Shown here: piece by piece, positions 1 to 11,034 of the stretch
Position numbering within the stretch: the first letter of the stretch is position 1
Layout: each line of letters opens with the position of its first letter
Assembly (NCBI GenBank): GCA_034509425.1
Contig: JAVTVJ010000369.1
Coordinates: 527,501 to 591,500 of the forward strand
From: Eopsaltria australis
Taxonomy: Eukaryota > Chordata > Aves > Passeriformes > Petroicidae
Reading direction: 5' to 3'
Length of the DNA: 64,000 nt
The notes under the pieces: model-generated
Told to the model about the DNA's origin: nothing
What the model saw: only the letters and a program-made list of their open reading frames with translations
Database searches by the model: none
Translations under genes and position numbers: made by a program

Positions 1-63
1 CAAAGCCTTGCTTTCTATTATGTCAGTTTTGGAAGCAGAGGGTGTTGTGTCACCTTGTGGTTT

Positions 64-468
64 TCAGGAGATGTTGGGCTCAACTACGGTCCCAGACTTT
101 TCAGCCTGAGCAAGTATCTCAGTGGCATTTTTTAAGATCGGTACTGTAATCCCTTTAGCAGGTACAGAGTCTCTAAACAAAAAGGTAGTGGGACCAGTGG
201 CAGCAGTGTTGTCTGTTTTGTCCCCTACCAAAGTTTGTTGTGCTGCCAGTGCAACACATTGCTCAGCTTGATACTGATCGATAGAATGTAAAATCTCCTT
301 CCAAACAGGACTAAGTTCCTTAGCAGTCTTATTCCCCTCGATTATAGCATCACATAGGGCATCACCAACTCTTCTCCATTCTGATCTATCAAAGAGGTCA
401 GTGGACTCTTTCATAAAGTGTCTGTCCCTTGCCCACTTTTCTAACTCATGGAGCTTTTTAGTGCTCAC
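64..468 (-). pseudogene. Endogenous retrovirus gag-like fragment
   Basis: An open frame of 134 residues runs on the minus strand from an ATG at 468 to a stop at 64. The charged, helical N-terminal part (LHELEKWARDR) and the middle part (about LSPVWKEILHSIDQYQAEQ) resemble the Gag region of avian endogenous retroviruses. No protease, polymerase or envelope frame and no LTR can be seen next to it, and the frame ends after 134 residues, so I read it as a short remnant of an old insertion, possibly continuing beyond the left edge of the window. The family assignment rests on the general look of the protein only; a host gene exon is possible. Confidence 0.4.
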
Positions 469-844
469 ACTGGCTTTTCGCTTAGCTTTGAAGTAAAGAG
501 GAAGTGAAAGTGTGAAGGAAAAAGAATATCTGACTTTAAGATCTCAAAAATGTAGAAAATAACCAGCTCTGTACATGAGCTAAGTAATATTTAAAAAGAA
601 GAACAGTCTTCTGTAGTGTCTATATGTTTTGTTTTCTGCAATAGAATATTTGGCTTTTCACATTTACATCCCATTTCTTTTGGGCTAAAGAGGAAGCTGG
701 TTTGGCAAGAATCCAGAAAAATGGAGTTTCTCAATCTGTGTGTGATTTTCCCTCTGCACAGCTGTTTTTACTTGGAATATTTCTTGTCCAAATAGGAAAT
801 TTTACTTTGCTAGAGGAAAGAATTTGTGTAAGGTTTTTCTTCAG
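469..844. other. Intergenic or intronic, no gene seen
   Basis: AT-rich sequence without a convincing open frame or recognised repeat. It ends at a pyrimidine tract and AG (841-844) that precede the first exon of the unidentified plus-strand gene. Confidence 0.5.
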
Positions 845-3800
845 GTACTTGCAATGGATATGAGTTGGAGGGAAATAACCATTTTTATGTAACCATTGAC
901 TTGCTTTATTGTTGGAGGAGGTAAGTCTGGAGACACAGCTTGCACTCTGAATAAATTTTCATCTGCTACTAAGAGGGATAATTATGATTAGGGAAGCGAG
1001 GAGGATGTGGCTTTAGGGGGTAGTCTTGGGAAGCCAAGGGCAGATTTGAGAGCAGTTACTCCTGGTCTTCATGTTTCATGCTGAGTTCTGAGCTCAGCAA
1101 GATCATTAATTTCTGCTTTTCAAACACAACTGACTGCTGAGTGAGTGGAGCCACAAGGTCTACCAGCAACATCCAACTTTCATTGATCTCTGTTGAGCTA
1201 GGAGGGGAGCAAAGTGATGAGGTTATCAATTTACTGGACTGAGTATAAAGTAGTCATGAGCAAGTTTTACTCTTCAATCTGAAGACTTTTTAAAACTGCT
1301 TAAAAATGAAATTTGGAGTAAAGTTTTCAAAAAGCCTATTCACAGCTAGCTTGTTCACCTCCTTTGCTACCAGTACAGTGCATTAGCTTCAGCAAGTATC
1401 CTACCTATTGGCTTACTTTTTATGCCGTTACCACACTTCTGCCTCAGCTTTTTATGAACAAACAAAACAGGATCTCTTCCCCTTCCCATCCCATTTGGTC
1501 ACCCAAACCATATGTACCTGTGCCAGCTGAACTTTTACCTTCCTAGAATGAGAGAGGTTTGAGTCATAAATACAGACAACTTCAGATGCATTTCATAAAA
1601 GTATTGTGCGAGAATATACTTTTCTCCTTTTGGACATAGTTCTCCTATATTAATTTTTAGGAGTTAGCTTTTTTTGAAAATTTTAGCAGCCACTTCCTTT
1701 CATTTGCTGATCATAGTGAAAAGCAAATTCTGACACTGTTCTATTAGTAATGTTGGAGAATTCATGTACTGGGTTAATATTTCAGCCTTTCTTACAATAA
1801 ACAGTACAGAATTGTACCACATTCATGAGAATAATTAAAGTATAATGTAATTAATTTAAATTTGTATCCAAACCCTGAAACTTCCCTGTAAATGACAGCT
1901 CCTAGTGGTTTATCAGCTATGTGGTGAAAAAACTTGAACCAGTTGTGTCCCAGATGCCAGTAAAATACAGTATGCAGAAACTATCTCCTATTCCAGCTGT
2001 GTCCAATGGCAGTTTGAAATTTGGGTGAGAGAAACAGTTATTTTCAGAGAACAGAGTATGTATGCATCAGAGCATTCCTAGAAGTCTTGGCTCTGGAAAC
2101 AAGCGTATCTCTTTTGTGAAACACCTTAGTGCCAGGCGTGTAGACTTCTCCGGTTACTTTGGCTTGCTGTATTTCTTAAGACATGACTGATGTATTTTAC
2201 TTGTTGTGGTTTAAGGCTGGTATTCCTCAATTTAGTGTTCCTGCTTGCTCCCTCCCCTCTCCTCTTCCCCACTTTGATGATCTGAAGAGGAGAACTGGAG
2301 GCACAAAACACAAAGACCATGGCTTGAGATAAGAACAATTTACTGGAAACAACAATGAAAAGACAATGAACAGTAACAGCAACAATTCTAATAAAAGAGT
2401 GTACAAGAAACGATTTGCACCCAAGTTCTCACCCCCGACAATACCTGACAGTTCCCTCTGCTGTGCTACCCATGTTGGCAAGGAGCCCTTTCCCAGAAAA
2501 TGAGGTGGGGTGCTACAGAATAACCTCTGGGCCCTGGCTGTGCCCCCTCCTGGCTACTGCAGAAACTAACCCTGTCCTGTCCAGAACCAGGACACTTCAT
2601 AATGACAACATTCTTTACATCATAACTTCCTTTTTTGTAGTTTTATAATCTATGCAAATGGCATCCAGGTAGCCTTCCTTGAGTGGTACACTCATTTCAA
2701 ATAAGGCACGGCTAAGACTTGACTTAAATAGAATAACATACTTTTAGTATAGGCTTCTTTACCATACCCTATATGCATGTATTTCTTTATATACAATTGG
2801 TATTAGATAATTCGAGTGCAAATTTTGTAAAGTATGTGTATTTTTGTTTTGACAGGCTTTCTCCCTTCCCTTTCCCAAAAGCAAAGAGATCCATGACAAG
2901 AAATATATCTTTTTGCACCACAACAAAGCTGCTTTTCTCAACAGACGAGTATGCCATGAATACACATTGTATTGGTGTATAAGTGTATAAAGGGTTTGTC
3001 TCCCTGTGATGATGTATATGGATCTGGCACCAACTGAAAATTAGCACCCTGACTAAAATGTGGACAAAGAGTTTAGTAGTAAATGTGAATAGTAGCTTTG
3101 TGAAGCAGCTGTACCTCCTAAAGCCCAAGTTAAAAATAGGCAGTAACTAAGTCTGTGTGCTTATGAGGTATTTTCAGGCATTCCTGGGAATCAGTTTTAT
3201 GTTTTGTCCTTGTGTAATGGATTGTCATCTGTAGTGGTTGCTATTAAATTTTTTGGAATGCCTGTCTTTGAATCGATACCTGATGCCAATAAGACGGGCA
3301 GAAAAAATGCTTCTTAATATCTTCCAAAAATCGCAACAATCTGTGCTAGATATGTATTTTTTACTGCCAAGCAGAAAGGACAGAAACATACTGACTAATT
3401 TTTACCAGAACAATAATAAGACATCCACCAGTAAACATGAGTGTAGGCCAGAGGAAAGCAAAAAGGAGGCCTTTTGAGAGATAAAGTCTGCTTAAAATTA
3501 CATTGGTCTGTGTTCCTCCTGGGTCATAGTAACATGGGAAAGTCTGGTTTTTTTTGAAATTGCTTGCAATTGTTTCTACTCGTGCTTTGACTTCTTTAGG
3601 GTTCTCCAACTTGTCTGGGACGTATGAGCACTGAAATAAGAAATCAAGATGATTCATTATAACATATACTCTAATACAAAATTTGTAGTTAAGTCAGATT
3701 GAGTGAAAAAATCATGCTAGTACTGACAAAATCTTCTATGGTTTGGCATCCCTGGAGATTGTCTTGGTTTCATTGTGTCCGTTTTCCATGCCATGTTTCC

Positions 3801-6800
3801 CTGCTTCCATCAGTATGTCTCTGCTCCAGTCTGCAGATTTACAGATTGGAGTTATGTTGTTGAAACCAATAACATACATGCATAGTCAGCACTCCGAGGA
3901 CGCCTTCCCGAGGGCGAACGGCATCCTAGGATAAGGCTAGCTCTCCGCCGCTGGTACTAAGGTGGGACCGCAGGAAAGTGTTAGTTGTGGAGAAATTCAC
4001 ACTGACTTGTCCGTGTGCACAAGAAGGAAGTTGTTTCACTGCACGCCTCTGGTTGTAAATAGAAGAAAAATGCAGCAAGCATGGCTGTTGGAGGCTTCCT
4101 ACTTGTCCTTATAAAACAGAACTATTTTGGCCTGTACTAGTAATGCACAGTTATTTAGTTTTCAGTGGAAATAGACTTTGAAGCAGTAATTTTTTGTAGT
4201 TGTTCTTGTTCTTCATAAACTTTTTTTTTCTGCAGTCTTCTTTTGTGTATATAATAATGCTTGAATATACTAAACTGGAACCTGGCCAAGGCAAAAGCAG
4301 GGTTGGTTCCTGACCTGAAAATTTTACATGCATTAATGCAAGTAGGTAGGATATCAACAAGTTGCCTCCCCTTGCAGTGAACAAGACTCTTATTTCCATT
4401 TATGGTAAGTAATTTCTACTTTGCTCCTTCATTGCATGTAGCTTTCCTTGAGACAGTCACTATAAAGATAGGCAGTAGCTAGAAAAATTCTCTTCAGCTG
4501 AAGTGTTTTATGCTATTAGGTTGTAATCTGAGCGTGTTTGTTCTGGATTCTGAAAGTACTTCAGTCTTGGGCATCCAAGATCTGAATTTTCATGAGAGAG
4601 CTGTTGAGCTAGAATAAGGTCTCTGAAATACTCGTGGGTTTGAAATGGGACTGAACCTGACCTTCCTTGGGACAGAGTACTCAAAGGAGCACTTTTGGTT
4701 CTGGGTGAGCAAGCCTGAAAATACCGAGCACTCTGCTGATTACCAAGCAGAAACAATGGTGGGAATAAAAGGATAAGACCTTTTGTTTTCCCCCTCCCTA
4801 ATCTTTCACAGACTTTTAAAGCCAAATGAATATTGTGCACCCACATTTTTGTTCCACCTATGGGTGCACTCATCCTCTGGGGAAGAGATCCCTAAAATGA
4901 CTAACCAAAGGACCTCTACCACAATACTGAGCATCTCTGCCTTAAGCAGGTGCTTGTGACAGTGCCACTGCCCTCTCCAGGAGTCTGGGAAACTGCTGCA
5001 GATCAAAACAAAGACAAATGGGTTTTCTGTGTGATAATTGTCCAAAATCACTGATTTGTTTCTTCTTTCTGTCTAAAATGTGAATCATGTTGCCATTTTC
5101 TCCTTCTTTATTCCCTGCTTCATAATACACATCTAAAAACCAAGTAAAATTGTGATTTGTGTTCTTAGGATAATTTTAAACTTGATGTCTCTCCTGTGCT
5201 AATTCAACAAGAAACTGAGCAAGCCACAGTTTATAAACCATTTGTTACAATGGATCTTCAGCTGGGAGACTTACAAATTTTAAAATGCTCGTAAGTGTTT
5301 CATATTCATGTTGGCATAATTCCTTAAAAAGTATCAACTTAGTATTTAATGTAATGTTTAAAATCCAAAACTCTGTAATTTCTGGAATGTTTTAAAATTG
5401 CCTTCTTCTAAACCCGGATGTTAACATGTGAAAGATAAGTAACTCCTGCTATTACTGTGCTGCTTGGTTTAAAAACCATCAGTCCCTCTCCTCAAAGGTG
5501 TTAGATAGTAGCAGAGAATGAGTATGCAATCTGTGTTGCAAGTACCTTAGGATTTCTTTCCAGTGTATCTTCAGTCTGGTAGAGCATAACCTCCTGTCCT
5601 GAGGCTGCCAGATTAACCCACACCTGTAAACAGGGGTAAGGAAAGATTTCTTCATCCTCTGAGCCTTCACTGTTTGGGCAGAAAGCTTTGTCCTTGATCT
5701 TGGCTTTGAGTACCTTGCACACAGTTTCTGTTGTCCAAACACTATGAAAAGAAACAAAAGGTGCTCCTTTGAGGCTCATCAGAAACATCTGTTGCAAGTT
5801 GCATGTGAAAATACATCTGTGTGTGGTGGCTTGGCTGGAGTTCCTAGCTGCTCTGTCTTGCTGTGAGGAACTGTGCCCACCCTGAATCTGTGGCTGCACC
5901 TGGAGAAGGGCTGCCATAGCGAGTAAATTCAGGAAAGCTTTTTTTTTTGTGGTTTTTACTGTTGATTTTTATTCATTCTGTGGTCTACAGTTAGATTCTG
6001 ACCTCCCCATCTGTAACCAGCTTCGTGTTATTCAAGAAAGAAAAACTGCTATGGATTTTAAAGTTTGGTAGTAAATACTTGGAATGCAGTACACTTCAGA
6101 AATACTTTGGCTGATTTCATTCAAGAAGCCTCAGATCAGTACCCATGTTTTTCCCCTCTTTGCTTTTTCTTTCTTGCATGGGCCTCTTGCAAAAATAAGT
6201 AGCAGGATTTTGTCTGGAAAAAGTTAATTTTTCCTGTTGCTTACATGTTTTTTCTCAAGAGTTACTTTTATATTATTGATAACACAGCAAATTTTGCTCA
6301 CAGTAGTACACTTTGGTGGCAAAAAAGTCAAGAAACAGCCTCACGCCAGTTTTTATGAAACTAATCTTGTCATATGTATCAGTCTTTTGTAATGTAATCT
6401 GGAGGCAGTAAAATAAATAGATGTGAATTATTCTGTTTTAAAGAGAATGGTTTTCAAATAGTTTTGAGACTAAAGGTGCTCTAGCAAGAAGAATGAGGTG
6501 GATGTCCTTGCTTTCCCTCTCATAAACTTGAAATATGAATAAGTAAGCTGCACTCTTTTTCTTGTTACTTTGATATTTTGCAAATTGATTTTGTGTGTAT
6601 AGCCAGAACTTGCAAAATTAAATAGAAGTGTGGGCATTAGTAAATCCTTCAGCATTCATTATGTTGTGCAATATTTGCTGTGGCATACTGGGTTGTTGAA
6701 GGTGCTAGTTTTTTTATGATGGTTAATTTGGAAGTGAGATACAGATTCTTGAGTGAACAATTTTACCATGACTTCCGTTGCTCAAGTTTTATTAAACAAA

Positions 6801-8260
6801 ACACTCTCCTGTCCATGAAAAAGCTTTTTTGAACTGTTTTTATTTATGCAGGACTTGACTTTCCATTGTCAAGCTTTGATAAGCATAGTTGGCTTTTTGA
6901 TTTTACAGTAAATATTTAGATTTAGTCTGTTTTGTTTAGCTCTTAGGAGAATAATTTCCTCTTTTTTGTGCTCACTTGTAAGTGCCTGATGAATTCTCAG
7001 CACACCTTTTTTCTCTTCTGTCTTAAATCCTTATGAGCTCTTTGAGAGCACTTTGTTTATTGTACTTACAAATATTTTATCAGTGTTTTAATTATTGTAT
7101 ATGATACTAACAGGAAAAATAATAGCTTTGTTTCATAAACAAATGGCTTATTACCTCTTAGTGTAAAATGGCACAATGGTGATCCCAATAAAAAAGTACA
7201 TCATCATGGAGCATGCCACCATTCCCAGTCCCAGGCAGAGGGCTCTCGTCTCCCCTCGCTTTTGTGCAGTCACCGACTTCTTTCCCTGCATGATTTAGAG
7301 TTGTGAAACTTGAACAACCTCTTTTTGGTGTAAAATAAAATACAGAAAAGAGAGGGAAAACATGACAGTTATTGTAGTTGTGTAACAAGTTTCTGAAATA
7401 TAATATAATCAATGAACAGCCCCATTTTTGCAAAAACTAGAACTAAAAGAAACCTAACCAAACGTGCTCTGCTTTCATTAGACACCTCTTTCACTTTTTA
7501 AATTTATCATTTATTACTTAAAGAAGTGTGTGCGTAAGTGTGTAAGCTAGGAGGTCAGGGAGGGAAAACTGATAACTTTTGGGGATAATTCTGTAAATGG
7601 TCCTGTTGTCCTCAGCCTTAATTCAGTCTGTTTTATGTTGCTGCTTTTCTGAAGTAAGAGTTGTTTTGCTGTATATTGGTAAAGACTGCATGAAGGCAAA
7701 ACCTTCCCAGAGTGGAAACCTTTTTACATTATGCCTTTTCTTTTGGAGTAGTTTGAAATGGACTTGTCTTATTTCAAAAGAACTGAAATAATTAAAAATT
7801 TAGCATTTGAGATTTATGACTTCTGCATGTTTGCTTGGCCTTGTCCATTCAGACGTGCTCCAAACCTGCTGTCTGAGAAGTGTTGGTGTAACTCTGGGGA
7901 ACTAACTCTTGGGCAGAGCTGTATGAACCTGAGCTCAGAACTGATAGACATTAGCCCCTCCACTCCCCTGACAAAGAGCATTTTAAATGATACACCATAA
8001 ATGATCCACCATAAATGACCCATAATGCTTTGTTGAAGAGAACCTGAAAATTATTGCCATTAAGTCATTATGAATAACATATAGGTTTCTACAGAAATAG
8101 TCCAGAACTTACACTGCGAGTTCAACCCATCGCCAGTATCTGCTGCACTGACAGCTGTGATTGCAGGTTTGTGGATTTTTGGTTTTTTCATGAAAACATG
8201 GCACAGGCTGTTTTTATGGCAAATGACAAGACTGGCCAGATTTGTGTGGACTTTTTGGGG
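845..8260 (+). CDS. Unidentified gene, five candidate exons, antisense to KCNMB1 (partial)
   Basis: Five segments bounded by AG and GT fit one frame: 845-920 (76 nt), 1997-2024 (28 nt), 2856-2948 (93 nt), 5169-5290 (122 nt) and 8167-8260 (94 nt). Their phases are compatible in series (an overhang of 2 meets 1, then 0 meets 0, 0 meets 0, and 2 meets 1), and all 413 nt are open. Acceptors follow good pyrimidine tracts, and donors include GTAAGT and GTAAGA. Readable pieces are GNNHFYVTIDLLYCW, CVQWQFEIW, KYIFLHHNKAAFLNRR, FKLDVSPVLIQQETEQ, VYKPFVTMDLQLGDLQILK and FVDFWFFHENMAQAVF. The protein is rich in aromatic residues and has no obvious signal peptide, membrane span or known motif. Start and stop codons were not found, and more exons may lie between these or outside the window. 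KCNMB1 coding exons lie between them on the other strand. I do not recognise the family; chance splice-like signals remain possible. Confidence 0.45.
3361..7291 (-). CDS. KCNMB1: BK channel beta-1 subunit, KCNMB1
   Basis: Three coding exons on the minus strand, 7291-7155, 5741-5546 and 3630-3361, join in frame (phase 2, then 0) to 200 residues; human KCNMB1 has 191. The protein is an auxiliary subunit of the large-conductance calcium- and voltage-activated potassium channel and raises its calcium sensitivity in smooth muscle. Residues 1-16 are cytosolic and contain AQKRGETRALCLG, shared with vertebrate KCNMB1. TM1 covers about residues 17-39 and TM2 about 165-187 (GLLFAFLWPTLMFTGG). The extracellular loop has cysteines 54, 67, 83, 112 and 144 and an NQT glycosylation site at 139-141. 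Exon 2 carries an acidic insert (GSEDEE) before YPCLQVW. The ATG is preceded by short untranslated sequence; noncoding 5' exons were not resolved. The sequence fits beta-1 much better than beta-2, -3 or -4. The reading frame is intact. Confidence 0.93.
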
Positions 8261-11034
8261 GTAAGAGAGGAAAGCAGAGCAGAAGGAGAAAAAAGAAACT
8301 ATTACATTCATGCCAAATCAGTTTTCAGATCTGTTCTGCACAAGGCAATGGTGCACAGCTTTAGGCACTTCGTTTTCAGGATTTTAGTTTCAGGTGTGTG
8401 CAATTAGTTAGTGTTTATCCTTTCAGACTGGCCTTCAGGATGGTGTGGTTCCTGCCTAAATCCACCTGTGTTCAGACTTAAATTTATATACAGTGTAAGA
8501 GAAACACAAACCAAAGTTGGTAAATAGGCTCTTCAGGTTATATGTGAGCAGATGGTCTACAGCTGCTACAGGCTGGTAGAGCTGTGGTGTGACTGCAAGT
8601 AGGGGACCATGCTGAATTTGGTGAAAGATGAGATAGCCCTCAAAGCTATGAGCTTCAGCTCTTAAAGGAATAAATGGAAATATATTCTGAATGTTCTTTC
8701 CTTTCCTGCTACTTCTGATTTTCACTGGTAAAAGTGCCTCACGTTGGTTGCTTAATGATCAAAGGAAAAAGGTATTTGAAAATTAGCATCCTGCTGGTTT
8801 TAGACTGCTATAACACCTATTAGCAATAAAAATATAGATGTCTGTGGACAGTAAAACAGCTTCGGTCATTTAGCATAACTTGTGGTTAGTTGTAGGTTTT
8901 AAGTATATATTTTGAAGTTGGTAGTACGTGATAGCATCAAAGTGGAAGGCTGTTTTTAGGTGCCCCTGAAAACTAAAAGAGTTCGTTTTAGAATACTGAA
9001 TTTTGTCCACTTCCATATTTAATCCACTGTAAATAAAACATCCATATCCACTGTGAATTTTGCTTCTACCATTTTGACAGGAATTGTTTTTCTGATGATC
9101 ACACATAATTCATTGGCATTGTAAGAAGCATCTCAATTTGAAAATTGCCATAGATGAACTTTCCCTGTTTACTGCCATTTGAGCTTCATACACAATGTGA
9201 GCTAATGCCCTTAAATAAGGCTGTATTGTGTTTTGCTTGGTCAGTGGGGCTATAGGTAGAACATGTGGTATCATATGCTCCCAGCACTCTTGTGCTGTGC
9301 CTGCATCCTCATGTGTAACTGTGTGGAGAGGCGTGTGCAGCAAGGAAACTTGCACGCTGTCAGTGACTGCTCCTTGGAACCTGCTGTCCTTTCTTTTAGT
9401 TTGGAAAATGGGAAATAATATTTTAAAAACCAAAGAATTCCAAGAAAGCAAGTTTAGACGTGCACACTGGGTGGCCTCAAGGAATGAAGAGGCTTTTGCC
9501 AATAAGCAGTGCTCTGGCTTTGAGCTGCTCAACTGTCAGTGCAAAGGCAGATGCCAGGCTGTTGAGCATTTTGTCCTGGGAGCTTTAGTGTGTCAGCAGT
9601 CCCTGGTGCTGTTCCGTTTGCATCCTGACTCTGTGAGAGTGAAGGCTTCGGAAGGTAGCTAGAGCTGAGGAAGGAAAGTGCTGCGAGCAGGGTGTGTGCT
9701 GCTAGCTTGATGGGTGCAGTTGAAGTTGCAGGCAGCAAGGGCATTCTTAGCTGGCACTTCTGCCAGCTCTGTTTTTGCCAGATGTTTTCAAGTGGGCAGA
9801 TTCAGCTAGAGTGGAAAGCATGTAGGGCAAAGGAGTTCGTCTTGCCAGTTGAGTGCGGTGCAAAGAAGGCTCCGCACTTGGGAGAGGAAGATCAGGCAAA
9901 TCTTTTCGCGCTGGCAACAGGACGCTTGAGAGCAGGGACGTTTCCAAGGCGGCTCTAGCCTCGGAGTGGTTTCGAGCTGCCCTCGGAGCGTTTCCTTCTT
10001 TTGCGAGTCGACAGCGCCATCATGTGGCTTTGGGCTGCTAACGCAACACTTTCGAGTTGACTGCCCTTAGTGCTGGGCCATTCTTGTTTAGATGTCCGAA
10101 TCCCTCTCTGTCTCTTACTCTTCTTCATTTTTCCTGCCTCGAAGAATATTTGGTTAAAAAAACCTTAGTAATCCTACATTTTGCCTGATGCAGGAAGGGG
10201 GAAAGTAACTTGGAGATTTTGGAAGAAGGAAGATAATTTCTTGCCCTCTGATGTTATGAAAAAGCATGGAGGGGAAAAAAAAAACTATTAGGAAAATTCA
10301 GATTCAATGCAATTTAAATAATTGCATTGCTCAACCAAAAAATGTTAAGGGACCAGGTTTCTACACAGCTTTAAACTTTTGAAGCCCTTTTAAAAGAACA
10401 GTTGGAAATAGACTCATACAAGTTTGTTCCATTGCAAGACTAGATGGAGTTAGGGGATCAGGAAGATGAGTCGGTGTATATTATCTATTGCAGTGGGAGT
10501 ATGGCTTTAATTTCACTCACGGCCTTCCATCTGCTCCACGTGAAGGTGCTTTCATTTGATGAGAGTAGAAGGTGCTGAAATTCTTCAAAGTGGTGCCTGA
10601 AAGGTCATTCAGTCCTTTTACGATGTAATGGGATGTGTTGGTGTATTCAGCAACCTGATGCTGTGGTCTGGAGTCCAGACCACAAATGGTCAAACTTCTG
10701 CTGATGGTAGTAGGAAGACAACCAGATCCAAAACTTGGATTTGATCTTTTTTCTGCATAAATGTGGAGAACGGGTTTGTTTTTCTTTGTCTATTGAAAGA
10801 GGCAGGGATGAAACAATTCTTGAAGAGGTCAATAATGTTTGAGCACCCATTTGACCTCCAGAAGATTGCTTCCAAACTGTCTTTTACATTTGTCTCCATT
10901 GGAATCCTTGATTCTGTGTCTTCTGTTTCTGGCATGTTTTTTGCCTGAATTTCTCCTTCGTTGCTCTCCCTACTGCCCCGTCTGCTGCCCCAGGAGCAGC
11001 CCTGTCCCTCAGTTTCTGTGCATCCATCTTCCAG
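8261..11034. other. No gene seen; CpG-bearing patch at 9840-10040
   Basis: After the last exon of the unidentified gene no splice-bounded exon continues its phase. The patch at about 9840-10040 is locally richer in GC and CpG than its surroundings and could be a weak promoter or an old untranslated exon, for example of KCNMB1, which reads away from it. Open frames here are short and lack coding signs. Confidence 0.35.

Noticed and set aside
4234..4402. Additional exon of the unidentified plus-strand gene
   Set aside because: A good acceptor (TTTCTGCAG) and a good donor (GTAAGTAA) exist, but all three frames between them contain stops.
9228..9662. 144-codon plus-strand open frame
   Set aside because: No splice-bounded exon in it continues the phase of the upstream exons, and its composition is not protein-like.
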